A DNA stretch of 64,000 nt from Apostichopus japonicus. Lineage: Eukaryota > Echinodermata > Holothuroidea > Aspidochirotida > Stichopodidae. The DNA lies in NCBI RefSeq assembly GCF_037975245.1, contig NC_092569.1:24595168-24659167 (forward strand). The letters are read 5' to 3'. Below are positions 1 to 12,430 of the stretch, piece after piece; positions within the stretch are counted from its first letter, which is position 1; every line of letters starts with the position of its first letter. Under the pieces are notes generated by a model that was given only the letters and a program-made list of their open reading frames with translations, was not told the DNA's origin and did no database searches. Position numbers and translations under genes: made by a program.

Positions 1-2734
1 AATATTTCATAAACCTCAGGATTAGAAGAAAAGAGGTGGGGTTTTAGGGGCTTTTCTTTTCTAACAGTTTGTACATCATGTCATGAGTGGGTGTGCATGC
101 GTTGATCAAGCTGCGCAGGCGCCGGTTACCTATACATGTATTATATTGAGTTCAAAACACGTTCAATCTTTTTTCCATATTTCGTGTAAATGCATGACGC
201 TGCAACAAGTATACCGTAAGCAAAGTTTAACCAAGCACATACAGTCGTGTAGAAATTACAGTGTTCGCTAAAGCTGTACAGTTGCACGCCTATCTACGCG
301 TTGTACGATGCAGGTACAATCAAGTTTTAGTAGTGATCTTATAATTAATTGCTAATCCAACTTTTCTCAAGATCCAATTCGTTCTTCGAGCTCTCATTCT
401 CTCTAACTAGGAAAATGCATACTTCTGAATTGTACACATTGCATTGATTAACTGCTATTAATGGAACATTACAATGAGGCAAACAAGGTCTGCACAAGTA
501 AGTATAAATACAAGGTTGTTGTAATTATTACCTTGTGTTAGGTTAATAAAAGGAGAAATCTACCCCTGTAGTAGCGGCCAATTTCTTCCCGGGCTGAAAG
601 CAAAATATCCCCCAACTGGAACCATTTTCTCTAGGCTGACGATGTGAGGTAAGAGCCCCTCCTCGTTGAGCACGCTACTGGTAATACCAGGGCTCTATGA
701 GTGAGATCAGGGGAGCTGGAACATGGTTTTCTGTAACCATTGAAGCATTCATCTACGTTACGTGTTCTGACATGTTTTGGAATTGTGGCTACTTGGTTTC
801 TCGAAACCGAAGTTGTATTACCTGGTCTACACATTTACGAGTCATGTACTGTAACTGCATTTAGGCTTCTTCTATAGGCTTGTTACCAACAAACTCAGTA
901 TGATGAGATAAACACAACATGGGTATGTGAGTTGATGCCAATGTGTTTACAGGGAGAACGAACGAAGGTCTCGCATCGACTGCACTCTTTTCAGCGAAAG
1001 ATTGAGAACTCCTTAGCGGTGTGTATTTAATGTGCTCCCACAGTTAATGTATGGGAGAGAAAAAGAGCCCTACATATTATGCAGTGAAAGCACTCACCTT
1101 TCTACAGTTAAATTGACAAAAGTTCACTCTTTGATTTTGGTAAATTTTAATCATTCTTAAAAATGTCTACACAAAAGATGTCTACTTAATCAAGATTATT
1201 AAAGAATCACTTTAGTCACATAATACAGTAAAATATATTGCAGACCTTTACAACAACAAAAAGCTGCACTAAATAGTCTAACGTGAATAGCCTATCATGA
1301 CAGTTATAATATATAATGCAGAACTCAGTGATAAGCTTTAATACTTTATGTCTTCAAATAACTTGTTTACATTCAAACAAAAATGTTCCACGATTTGTAA
1401 AGGTGTCTTGCTGTTGCTCTCGGTACCGCAATCAAGTTCTAAAGAAAGGGTTACCTAGGATAGCTCTCTTGTGAAAAGTACAAATAATGATAAATATGGT
1501 AATTTACTATCTCACCAGACGACCATCTGTAGCAACTATAGCTCCTACATAAGAACATCTCAGCAAACTTGCACAACTTTACAAACGAAATAAAAACATG
1601 TCTTTACTGTTGATAAAAGTTATGCATTTACAGCCTGCACAAAAAATAATTCTCCTTAGAGAGTCAATCAAGTCGTATAATATTACTTTACGATGAGTTA
1701 TGTTTCTCAAGAATTAAGTATTTTTTACTTAGAAAATAATTAATAAATCGTCTTTTTTGTTTCCGATCATCTACAGATGATGACGTACACATTAAAGTCA
1801 GACGTTTGGTATTTACGTAATTGAGGTGTTTTCACTTGTAACTGTCCTCGGCATATTAATGGACACGGAAGTAACACCTGGCGATCCTATGAGGGTGCTG
1901 ATTGAGGGCGGTGATAGACCCTGTACGTCGAAGCAACAACAAAAAAAGATTTCATTTGCTCTTTGTGGTGTGTCAATAATGTGTTTTGATAAATATATAA
2001 TGTGTGGGGTAGAAGGAACAACTAGCGCGCCATACATTGATCATTGATGACTACACTTGCATTTCAGAGCCTTTTACTTGGTAAGTTCTTTAAATCTGTC
2101 CGATTTCCTTTTCTTGTGATTGATGTAGCTATTTAATGTAATGTACTTAAATACTTAACGTCTTTTAGTTATATAGGACTGTTAAGTCTAGATATATCAT
2201 CATAGGTACACTGTAGAAAATGCGATGAAACTTTACACTTTTTTTCAGAGGGTCAGGGGATTCTTGAACAAAATCTTTCAGATGTTAATCTTATATTATG
2301 CAAAATGCTTCTTCTCTCCATACATTTGCATCTTGATCCATGGGTGATGTTTATTTAGTCATTTCGGTAATGTGTGCTCAGAGGTTCAGGTTTTGCAGAT
2401 CAAAGATCACTTAGCATATTAGCCACTACACCATTGATGTTCAGACTAGAAAGTTGAGTTTGGTGGAGGGCAGGTCTGAAAAGGTTTTACGTATTCTGCT
2501 TTCATCATAATGATTCTGTAGAAATACGTTAGCACACAAATATTCCTAGCAATATCGTAAAAATAAAAATTACTTAGAGTTGTCTGGTCTTCCAACCCTT
2601 TTCCATAAGCCTTTTGGGGTATTCATAATGTAAGATGTCTATGTAGTTTTTTCCCAGGTGGCAGAACATTCTTAAATATTGCTTACTCACATGTCACTAC
2701 ATGCATAATCGTTGTCTCTTGTATTTATTTCCAG
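1..2734. other. No gene recognised
   Basis: I see no convincing coding exon, RNA gene or bounded mobile element here. The only open frames are short (under 75 codons) and overlap on opposite strands around 1810-2050, which is what chance gives in AT-rich DNA. The region may be intron or intergenic. Confidence 0.5.
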
Positions 2735-2878
2735 ACAAAGAGAGGAGAAACTAACTGGAACCTTGTGATACCAGATGGGGAGGATGCTGTAGCGTTGGGG
2801 TCATTCCGTGTCAAATCCCGAATGGCTGTTGCTGCACCCTCTCCAAAATTATTGTGTGATCAGAACACTATGAAATGA
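2735..2878 (+). other. Possible coding exon (unknown gene)
   Basis: An acceptor-like TTTCCAG is followed by 47 open codons, including TNWNLVIPDGED, up to a TGA at 2876-2878. The composition is more protein-like than its surroundings, and it lies 1.3 kb upstream of the exon pair at 4192-4640 on the same strand, so it could belong to that gene. The reading would end in a stop without a donor, so it would be a terminal or decayed exon. No function is assigned; this may be a chance frame. Confidence 0.2.
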
Positions 2879-3144
2879 GCATATTCTGCAAATTTCAGTT
2901 GCATTGCTTTACAATTAACCGATTTATCACATTTATTGAAATTCCGCAATTTGTCGCCACCGTGGCATGTTGGCATTTTCTTGACTTTTGTGGTCTCATT
3001 TCTCAGCAATTAAACATCCGGCTATCTTTCTATTACAGATGCATATAGAGTCTATCCCATAGAACAGGAATATAAAAAATTTAGGCTACAAAAATATTGT
3101 CTTGTCTTATAGGAGCCATGGTTCCGTAACATCTTCGTAAGCTT

Positions 3145-3835
3145 TCTAGGCTCAAACGTTTACTGGGTGTCTGGTCACAGAGGGACCTAACTCCAATTGG
3201 AAAAGTTACCATTATTAAAGCCCTCGGGCTTTCACAGTTGGTTTATCTCTTCCAAATTTTTCCAAATCCCCCACACGAGTTTATAACAGAACTAGATGCC
3301 AGAGATTAATTTAATAGATTAATTTTCTAGATTATTTTAATTTTAATAGATTAATTTTCGTTTCATTTGGAGTGGGAAACCTGAAAAAATCGCCATTCCA
3401 TTATGATTGGTACTATCACTTCAGGTGGACTAAAAGTCACACATACTAATTATTTTATTCATAGTCTTAAGTGTACCTGGGTGAACAGATATAACGAAAG
3501 TAGCGATAACTACTGGAAACTGTTTTTCGATTTTCATTTGAAAAAGTACGGAAAATCCCTACTGTTTAAATGTAATTATAAAGTAAACGACGTTCATATT
3601 AGTAATGCATTTATTTATGATGTCTGTCATGCATGGTCATTGCACTCTTTTATTACGCCAAGTTCCAACTATGGTGAACAGATAATTTGGAACAATTCGT
3701 TTATTAAAGTTAACAATAAGATGGTATTTTACAACTCAATGTTCCAAAAAGGGATTAGGCAGGTGAACATCTGTTTGAAAATAACCATCTTCCATTGTCA
3801 ATACTGCGTTTCAATGAGAAGTATAGTTTAGATTA
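3145..3835 (+). mobile_element. 5'-truncated L1/Tx1-like LINE fragment (end of ORF2)
   Basis: Around 3150-3300 the translation contains LTPIGKVTIIKALGLSQLVY, the pattern that follows the polymerase domain in L1/Tx1-clade reverse transcriptases. After a short break the frame 3403-3831 continues with GGLKVTHTNYFIHSLKCTW and further L1-type C-terminal sequence. The reading is broken near 3295 and 3400, so this is a dead fragment. The 5' part, including the polymerase motif and the endonuclease, is absent. An AATAAA-like sequence near 4140 may mark its 3' end. The clade assignment is by remembered pattern. Confidence 0.6.
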
Positions 3836-4191
3836 TTGCCCATTTACTGTTTACTATGGAATTAACTTCATCTTCAGTAAAAAATATTCAAACACGAAAA
3901 TGAGATGTAGAGATTTTTTTATGAAAGTTAAAATTTGCTATTAAACTTGAGAAAGAACTCAAGCAAAGAGGCAAAGCTTTCTTCCTTACGAGCAGTTAAA
4001 AGACTCATTTAGTAATTGCACTATACTCTTTAGTTAATTGCGATGCATCATGGTTTTTGTATGTACCTATCATTACTTGTAAAAGTTTTATGACCTTATT
4101 GTATTCAAATATGTTCGAATTGGCACATGAATGTTACCAATAAAGATACCAAGCGTGGTAAAAACATAAAAAATTTCTTATACTGCCCCAG

Positions 4192-4640
4192 ATGCTTGAA
4201 AACCAGACTGATTTGGAAAAGCAAGTTAAGGTAAGTACTACCAGTAGCATAGTCGCAGTAAAATAATGTCATCCTACATTGAGTAACCTATAAGTTAGTC
4301 ATTGATTACATAATCAACATACTCTTTCTTTTTCATAGGAAGATTGCCCTAGAGATGATATTGTTGAATCCTCTGCATCGAACCCTTACGTGACTATTGT
4401 TGGAAGAGTAACAAGTCCTAAAACCTGTTATATAACTGAAGAACAGCAAATCCTCATGGATACTCATTCGGTAGTCAGGGCTGTAGTTGCCTATTCGGGG
4501 TTTATTATGCTTGTAACCTAGAATCCCCTAAAGGAGCCAGAGACACATACACCTTCATCCACAAATTCATTATGGGTATAACTGACAAACAGAAAACACA
4601 ACGAAAGATTATTTCCTTTGTTGAGAAAATAAGAAAGTAA
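4192..4640 (+). pseudogene. Two terminal exons of an unrecognised gene, frameshifted
   Basis: Exon 4192-4230 (after CCCCAG, before GTAAGT; 13 codons) joins in phase 0 to an exon starting at 4339 after TTTTTCATAG. The joined frame contains VTIVGRVTSPKTCYITEEQQ and runs to a TAG at 4519-4521. Just before that stop the protein-like reading moves to another frame, with YYACNLESPKGARDTYTF, and continues to a TAA at 4638-4640. One base gained or lost in the GGGG run near 4498 would explain this. Either the gene is dead here or the assembly has an indel. I vaguely recall similar C-termini in uncharacterised invertebrate proteins but cannot name a function. Confidence 0.4.
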
Positions 4641-4920
4641 AATTTACTATCCTTTTGAGGACATACCATATATCCAGTATTGGTTATAGGAGCCTACAGT
4701 ATTTGATTTACACATACCACTATTTTCATATGATGGTATTATGCTAACAGAAACGTTTCCATTTAATAGTTTTACTGTTCAGTATCTATTTAACTTTATC
4801 GATTAAATCGTTAATGGTTATGAAATAGTTACTTTCAGTTGATTCTGTCAAAACTCCTTACAAACAGTTATGGTAAGACAGTGTTGGGTTAATGTTTGTC
4901 ACCAGTGACTGAAAGGCAAA

Positions 4921-6745
4921 AAAAGCAATGCTAAGGTTCAAAGGTTCTACAGTTGTCATCCAGGATCGACAGGATTACATCAAGGAAGCCATGCGTCATC
5001 TCTCCAACAGTGATATTTACACTCTTCTTGATTCTGATCCCACGGTTATTTTCTCCCAGCAGATAAAACAGATCATCACTGATATGTACCAGCGGAACCA
5101 GATCTCTAAGAAGGCTGTTTCTTTCCTTTCTCCAACAGACTGTAAGGCAGCCAGGTTTTATTTCCTGCCCAAAATTCACATGCCTGGTAACCCTGGTAGG
5201 CCTATCATCTCAGGCAATGGGTCCCCCACCGAGAAGATATCCTTGTTTGTGGACCACTTCATCAAACCTCTTGTTCCTCAAATTAATTCTTATATCCATG
5301 ACACTCCAGAATTCCTCAGGAAACTTGAAGATATCAAGAACCAAATCCCCAATACAGCCATCATCGGTACTTTCGACATCACTTCTCTTTACACTAACAT
5401 CCCACATGCTGAAGGTATCGCAGCCACGTGTGCAGCCCTGTCTAAGAAGGCCCACCCGTGTCCACCCATCTCTGACATCAAAGTTATCATGCAACAAGTT
5501 CTCACCAAAAACAACTTCACGTTCATGGACAAGCATTACCTTCAAAGACACGGGACTGCCATGGGAATCAGGATGGCTCCTTCCTATGCATGCCTGTTTA
5601 TGTCTAGCCTTGAAGAACGCATGCTCAGTACAGCTCCCTGCCGTCCCCTTATCTGGTGGCGCTACATTGATGACATCTTCTTCGTTTGGATGAGGATAGC
5701 CTGCTCACCTTCATCAATCACATCAATTCTTTCCACAGCATCATCAAATTCACCTCTGATTACTCTCACCAACAGGCTTATACACCAAGCCCACAGACAC
5801 ACACCAGTATCCCCATTCTTCAAACTGCCATCACCGTCACTGCAAGTCTGGAATTGCCTACAGTCAAGCACTTCGTCTTCGTTGCATTTGCTCTAACAAT
5901 TCCTCTTTCATTCGCCATACAGATGCTTTGGAAAAACACCTTACTGCCAGGGGCCATAGTGCCAGAAGGGTGCGTGAAGCCATTCAGAGAGTCCGCTCCC
6001 TTTCCAGATCATCTACTTTGGCAGTGAAGGACAAAAAGACGAGATTGTCATCTATCTGATCTCTTGTAGAGTTTGCGGCATCCAGTATGTTGGCGAAACC
6101 AAAACCACCATGAAGAAGCGATTCTACGGTCACAGATCCACAGTCAACACCATGAAGACTGAGACCCCAGTTGGAGAACATTTTAACCTTCCCAACCATA
6201 CCATTAACGACATGTCCCTACAGGGGATTGAATCCTTGGGTAGCCGCCCTGACCTAGTACGAATCAGCAGAGAGAGGTGTTGGATGCAACGCCTTCGCAC
6301 CATTCAACCTCATGGGCTGAACATTCAGGAAGGACATGACTAACTTTTCTTCTGTCCCCCACTCCTTCTCCCCTTGTTCCCTCCCCCCCCCCCTTTTTAA
6401 CTCTTTCTCCCACAGCTCTCTTCCCCTCCTTTTTTCTCCACACCTTTCTGTCTTTTTCTCTCTCCAATTTATTCCCTACCCTGTCCCCTTAATCCTCTCT
6501 TTGTCCCTCCACTGTTTATCTCCTACCTCTCCTCTTTCCCTGTTGCTTTCTTCTCACCATCCATTGTCTATTTATAATCCTCTTTCATCTATCTCATTGT
6601 GTTCACCGTGCTCATTAACCTGTTTGTTTTCTGTGCGTGTTTTTGTCCCTTCTGTTACTGTACTTGTCATTCAGCCTCTGAAGAAGATTCTGCTAGGATC
6701 GAAACGTCAGACCAACTTATTTTTACACATTATTTTACATGTTTG
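4921..6745 (+). mobile_element. Penelope-like retroelement, decayed (RT plus GIY-YIG)
   Basis: The frame from 4928 encodes a Penelope-type reverse transcriptase: a KIHMPGNPGRPIIS segment, a GTFDITSLYTNIP motif A near residue 148 and the catalytic RYIDDIFFVW near residue 245. The protein then needs frame changes near 5692 and again before 5810 to follow the family pattern through a Cys/His-rich linker. Further on, VIYLISCRVCGIQYVGET (from about 6047) starts the GIY-YIG endonuclease characteristic of Penelope elements, ending at a TAA near 6343. A pyrimidine-rich 3' tail (6345-6640) and a hammerhead-like motif at 6678 follow. At least three frame breaks make it inactive. Pieces of the same tail recur at 29.3, 36.2 and 52.2 kb. 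Confidence 0.85.
6678..6708 (+). ncRNA. Hammerhead-ribozyme-like motif in Penelope 3' tail
   Basis: The 31-nt segment has the order of a hammerhead core: CTGAAGA (fits CUGANGA), a 5-bp stem II GATTC/GGATC closed by loop TGCTA, then GAAACGTC, with GAAA as the second core box and TC as the possible cleavage dinucleotide. One unpaired A lies between the core and stem II. Stem III would be the self-complementary ACGT, too short for a monomer but able to pair between two copies. Hammerheads have been reported in Penelope-like elements; activity here is inference. Confidence 0.45.
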
Positions 6746-8179
6746 TTATATTATTCAGTATTATTGAAGCACGGTGAAGCATGGTGGGCTCCCCTCCCTT
6801 ATTCCAATTTCATTATTGTTTAATGCCTTGTTATGTTTAGGTTGTCCCCATGCATTTTATCTCTGCAATTTAAGAGTTTAAAAATGTTTACATGTTAGTT
6901 TGATTGCCCCCCCCCCTCATTTTTTAATAAGGAAGATGTGTAGGTCTATTATTAAATTCGTCTTTTAGAGTACAGCTATGGTCAACTAACATTTGGGGGC
7001 CAAATAGTGAGCTATAAGCTCATGCCCCACCCCCCCCCCCACCCCACACGCCATTTTTTTTAAGTCTTGTTATGTTTAGGAATTTTAACCATGCAATTAA
7101 AAACATATTTCACTGTGAATAAAATATATCGTTCCATCCAATTCCTGGCTCCACTCTCAGATTTATGTCAGCATTTTGTATTTAAAATTCATGAAGTTTT
7201 GCTTGAACAGTTGTTGGCAATAAACAATGGTTTTCCATCAATAGAAGGAAAATAAATTCCTCTATTTTGATGTAATTAATAGCTGTGTTTTGGGGGAAAT
7301 CTGAAGTTTCCCTCACTATAGGGTAAGGTAGAGTTTACCCTGCTTTTACGGATTCAACTTCTGTTGCCACCACTTTTTGGGGTAACCTAAATTTACCTCT
7401 AAAGGTGGTGAAATGTTTCCCTTTCTTTAAGGGAAATGTGAATTTTCCTTCATAAGAGAAATACCTCCATGTTACCTAGTGTGGAAAATCTGAGATCACA
7501 CCACAAAATGGTGGCAGCCTAGTTGAACCCACTATTTGATAACATATTTTTTGGACAGTGTACATAGTACCATAAGCTATTATCCAACCAGTTTTATTAT
7601 GATTAACAAAACACGTCGCTTGTCAACCAGACAAATATGATCAAGAGAAGCTCTGGATAAAGGCAGAACACGATCGAACCGTACAACAGTATATTTTTAT
7701 GATTATTTGTGACCAGACTTGGACAATACAGAGGAACTTTGCCGAAGAAAACTGGATTGCCAAGAAAAGACATTAAACCTGAGAAAAAACACCTTCCGCC
7801 AGCCTGCCATGATTCGTTCCATGTCATACTATTGGTAAGCCTACCGAAGTTAAACTGTGCTGCTGTCATGCACAAGAGCGTTTTTTTTTAATCGAGTGTC
7901 AGTGTTGTTCAATAACTGACACGATAAAGACACGCGCTAAAGGTAGCTAATGTATTGGCAATCAGGTTTATTCATAGTTGTCGTGGTATAATTTTTGTAT
8001 CGCTTGGTTTTTAGACTACTGTGTTATTCTTTCATAAAAGTAAGCCAGCCCACGTTATGCGTGCGTGACAACTTACATTCCCATATTTCGTTGATTGTGT
8101 AGGTAATAACGTTAGCCTAGCCAAGGTCCTAACAGTACAAAATTGCATAGCCAATGCAATGACGAGCCTAGACCTAGTC
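6746..8179. other. No gene recognised; C-rich runs and a palindromic patch
   Basis: C-runs occur at 6907-6916 and 7022-7040. At about 7290-7490 short inverted repeats (GGGGAAAT/TTTCCC, GGGTAAGG/TTTACCC, CACCAC/GTGGTG) suggest a decayed palindromic MITE without clear ends. I find no coding exon. Confidence 0.4.
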
Positions 8180-8510
8180 AAAAATATCACAGAACTGGGT
8201 ATTCTAAAAGACTTTGTTGGTGTGTTGACCAGCATACACGTAGTACGCTGTACAACGCTCTAATTGTACCCCACAGTGATTATTGTTCTGTCGTCTGGAC
8301 TACGGCGACGAACAAATTGTTTGACCGGGTTCAGGTTCTACAAAATTTTGCAAGTTCCAAAAAGCGTGCAGTATTATTAACTAGTATATGCAGTAAGGTC
8401 TGCCTCACATTAAGGACATTGATGCAACCTGCAAAACCAAGTGTAAAGAAATTTGAAGAATGTGTCAGTGCGCTTAAAACACACATTTTTCGCCTAAGCG
8501 ATAAATAATA
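8180..8510 (+). mobile_element. Decayed LINE reverse transcriptase C-terminal fragment
   Basis: The open frame 8143-8508 contains LYNALIVPHSDYCSVVW and FDRVQVLQN, which match the thumb/C-terminal segment of CR1/Jockey-type LINE reverse transcriptases (compare LYQTLVVPHFSYCSIIW in the LINE at about 39.8 kb). The resemblance fades after about 8360. No polymerase motif and no 3' tail are visible, so it is an old internal fragment. Confidence 0.55.
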
Positions 8511-9257
8511 ATGGTTTCCATGGAAGTTAAAGTTAATAATCAATGACTAGTCAAATTCCTTACACTCACAAAACAAACACATACAGACATCGATTACCTA
8601 GACACAAGCGTCCATGCAAAGTGTTTTCAATTTAAGTTCAATGAGGTGTAACTGCACTTGACTAAATTCAACTGAAGTTAACAAAAGATATTTACAAGGC
8701 ACACGGTTTTCACATCAGTGACCTCACAAGGCTCTAAACACCTTTATACTTGTGAATTGGCCAGGCATTTCATATACATCACTTTGTAATTCCCATATAC
8801 CAATGCACTGATTTTGATCATCCAAGGTTAACGATATATATTGCCTTGAAACAATCGCCAAGGGCTTTCAGGAGAGATGTTTGACTTAAAGTCTTCTGTT
8901 AAATTATCACGAAAGGTTTTTGTGGAGAGATCCGTGTCCCTCCTATGACAAGAACGTACGGCTGTGCAGGATGAATGTTTTATGCTTGCTAGGTAATGTT
9001 CCAAACTGATTCTCTCCTAGAGTAAAAATGAAAATATAGTTAGATACTATATTAGCCAATGAAGATGTACGAATACAATCTGCCCCTAAAGTATCATATT
9101 TGTTCATTGATTAAGATAACCCCTCCACCACACCGTCCCCCTTCAACCAGAGACAACCAAAATACAAGTTAGATTCCTCTAGCATGGAGTATATTGGAGT
9201 TTATGTTTTGTGGGGAGTTACGATGGTGATTAACACCCGAAACTCATAGCTAATACA

Positions 9258-9353
9258 GTAACAACTGTTCATGTCCTGTAACATATGTTACCTTTGTTAC
9301 GACCACAAAGTAGCAATTACTGATGCATGGTTGTGGGACATGAACAGTAGTTG
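9258..9353. repeat. Short palindromic repeat, copy 1
   Basis: The arms GTAACAACTGTTCATGTCC and GGGACATGAACAGTAGTTGC are inverted copies around about 60 bp that include the palindrome TAACATATGTTA. This would be a MITE-like foldback of about 96 bp. A diverged second copy lies at 9625-9745. No clear target duplication was seen. Confidence 0.5.
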
Positions 9354-9624
9354 CAGTAGCAACATTTAGTGTGAGTTAAGTAATACGATTAAAAAATGAG
9401 TCGTATTTAGTCGTTTTATGCTATAAGTAAGGCTTATTGATATGCCCGAACATGGCCTTTCTTCGCTCTCGGCATGACGAATTGGCGTAATTTAAAGAGA
9501 GGTGTGAACTGGAATCCAGCGGAACCGTACATCCTTTAATTCATCTCATAGGCATTGTCATCTTCATAGACTCCTTGTCCTTCGCGCAGTTCTTTGTCTT
9601 ACATTGGAACAAGTTAGCAGCTTT

Positions 9625-9745
9625 GCAGTTGTTGCAGTGTCACCTGTAACATATGTTATCGTGTTACCGTGTACGGCACAAAAAGTAGTAATTACAGATG
9701 CACAGTTGTCGGGCATGAACAATAGCAGTTCCAGCTAGGAGTATC
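9625..9745. repeat. Short palindromic repeat, copy 2
   Basis: It shares CTGTAACATATGTTA, an AAAGTAGTAATTACAGATGCA core and the right arm GGGCATGAACAATAG with the copy at 9258-9353. The left arm is more decayed. Confidence 0.45.
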
Positions 9746-10870
9746 AGCTGTGATTAAATATCAATGGTAATGTGCAATGTACAGGGAAGCACATATATTC
9801 CTCTTTACAGACAGTTCCTGGACCAGTGTGTAATTGTTGAAGGTTTATCCCATATCATCCAAAAAAAAATAAAGGAGCATATTCATGTTTGGTTTAAATA
9901 AAGTGGAACATCAATATTCCAGCCGATGACATTGGACATATGCACTGACAAGGAAACATCCAATGCAGAAACTTTGCTCTGGTGTAGCTAATTAATACAA
10001 ATTCTACCTATATGTGACGTGTGGTAAAGTGTAATTCAATTTTGATGGTACTGACAAAAGAGTTAGCTAAGCAAACCTAGGTCTACATAGCTTTATATTG
10101 ACACATCAGTTATCCATTGTTAGTAGAGTTTGCACTAAAAGCATAATGCAAGATTGACTGCACTTGCACAATTATATACGATACTGGTCTACGTATCCTG
10201 ACCATGGCTTCAATATCGAGTGAATATCATGGAACAAAAGATAAAATATAAGTGAAATATCAAACAAACTACATTTTATGTGTAATATATAAAGAAAACG
10301 ATTGAAATGAATTTATGAAGAAACGCTGGACAAACGTCAATTATGTTACTCTTTTTAAAGGGAAGGCAATCAGTCTCCTTTTAACTATACATACTATTTT
10401 ATTGTACCTTCACGACAAGAAAGCCATCCACTTATTTATCTACCTATAGGGACCAATATCCTCAGATTTTCAAACTTCTCTCTTGCATCACAATATTGTA
10501 CATACAGATCTGTTATTACAAACCACCACTCCACAACTTTACTAGGCATAAATCAAGTGTGACTTAAAGTTTGCAGGAACCAATCTAATTAACTAAGTTG
10601 TTTTTTGTTGGTTTTTGTAAATAAAGGATTAATAAATTAGGCAATAAATTAAACATAACTTTCCCAAAATAAATAATATATAAACGTTCATGTCACTTTC
10701 GCCACCAGCTAGCTAAGATTTGATATCACCAATTATGTAAGTATTTGTCTAGAGTAATGTTGAACCTACACTCCCCGAAAGACATTTAGACACTTGGTAA
10801 GTTAAAGATCCTTTGTTGTTTCAGTTTGACATGTATAAATGCGTGTACTGTTGGGACATTTTGGCATTTG
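9746..10870. other. No gene recognised
   Basis: AT-rich sequence with no convincing exon, repeat or bounded element that I can support. Confidence 0.4.
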
Positions 10871-10878
10871 TATATATG

Positions 10879-12430
10879 CAGTGTTCGACTTATGGCCAAA
10901 AAATTGCATAGCAACAAATTTCGACAATTGCTATACAATATTTTTGTTGCATAGCAGTTCCCCAATATTGAATAGCAGTTTTGAAATTACCACAAAACGG
11001 ACCAAATGTTGGCGATCAATGTATTAACTAGAAAATGTTTGTTTATTATTATTATTTAAACTAGTGTTGCTACGATAATCGTTTTCAATATCGGTATCGG
11101 CCGATATTTGCAATATCGGCAGCATATCGGTATCGGTAAAATTTTGCCTAATTGCCGATAACAGCAAACCGATATTGAACTTTTCTTTTTAACAGCAGAG
11201 CTACCTGTACTTATTTATACTTGCAATGATTTGTTAATCTGCCCAAGACGATCCATTTCTTTAGCGTCAGTTAAACTCAGATTCATTTTCGATTAATATC
11301 CATGGAAACCTGACTCTCCGTAACATCTAAAAACACGTCTACGGCGCGCGAATATAACCAATGACCTTTGTGAACCTTGGCCTACACACAGCATTAGTGC
11401 AGCATATAATCACTGTACTAACCATTCATTTCCTCAAAGGCCTCCGTGAAAACCTTGAACATGATGCATACAGTAACTGCACAGTTCAGCAGTGTTGGAA
11501 AACCTTGTTCAATTTCCCGCTAACACACTGCCGATTTCCCGCCGGTGTTCGCCTGCCTAGCACGCGTAACGTGCGAGCATAAAGGCGTGGTGTCCAGGGG
11601 CCCGTCTTAGGGCTATGGTGGGGTCATGGGGTAGAACCCCTCGTGGGGATCCTGGGGGCGAAAGCCCCCGAAAATTCTCATTTTTTGCGATTTCTGGCGA
11701 TGAAAAAATCCGCAGTTGAGGATGCAAAATACTGACAACTTTTTTTATTTAAATTGTCACGAAACTGATGAAAATTTTTAAATGACAAGTTAAAGTAGCT
11801 ATATTATGTTATAAAAAGAAAAGAGATGTAATCTGTCTTTCAATCTTTAAAAAGTGCAACTTACAAAACTTCCGATATTATGAAACAAGCAACGTTCAGC
11901 AAAGCCCCGTTTCTAGACTGCCTAACAATGAATAGCGTGCACTATGCGTACATTTTTACAACTGCAGTGTTTAACCCTATACCCAACTAGTGTACCACGG
12001 TACATGTGCTGTGAATTTGCCCAGGTACCTTCCCAACAACTGTGAGCTAATCCCCTGTGTAACACCTGTTTGTTAACATTTTTTGGCACGTTGCCAGGGA
12101 ATCTTTTAGTTACGTGACATCCGTAACCGCCGAGATGGTTAGGCTATTTGCTTTACACTTAACTATGGTAGGATATTATATTTTCAGGGTTTTTTTTTCG
12201 CTATACGGTCAAGTGAATAAGTTGTACATTGAGTATAAACTCAATAAATTATAACTTCTACATTGTGATCGACAGTTCGTAAGTTAAGGTTTGAGTGTTT
12301 GCTCCCAAATCTGACTAGGAATTTGTATCGCACAAATCTGCACAATGTGCGATGCTGATTTGGAAACGTCTCGCAAGTTTGTCGTTTTGGATCGCATTTT
12401 GCGATGCGATACCGGAAAAATCGAACACTG
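10879..12430. mobile_element. hAT-like DNA transposon, non-autonomous
   Basis: The left end CAGTGTTCGA at 10879 and the right end TCGAACACTG finishing at 12430 are perfect 10-bp terminal inverted repeats of the CAGTG type known from hAT elements. They are flanked by the same 8 bp, TATATATG, at 10871-10878 and 12431-12438, the length expected of hAT target duplications. No transposase frame survives in the 1,552 bp. Inside lie repeats of ATATCGG near 11.09-11.17 kb and a GC-rich patch near 11.6 kb, so other elements may be nested in it. Confidence 0.85.
11061..11175. repeat. Iterated ATATCGG/CCGATAT cluster
   Basis: Within about 90 bp the motif ATCGG or its complement CCGAT occurs at least seven times, partly as TATCGGCCGATA. 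Just before it is TAGTGTTGCTACGATAATCG, which looks like the start of another hAT-type end. Such clustered subterminal motifs are typical transposase-binding arrays, but I found no matching right end. Confidence 0.4.

Noticed and set aside
5210-5693. Minus-strand and alternative-frame ORFs over the Penelope reverse transcriptase
   Set aside because: Shadows of the plus-strand reading with catalytic YIDD.
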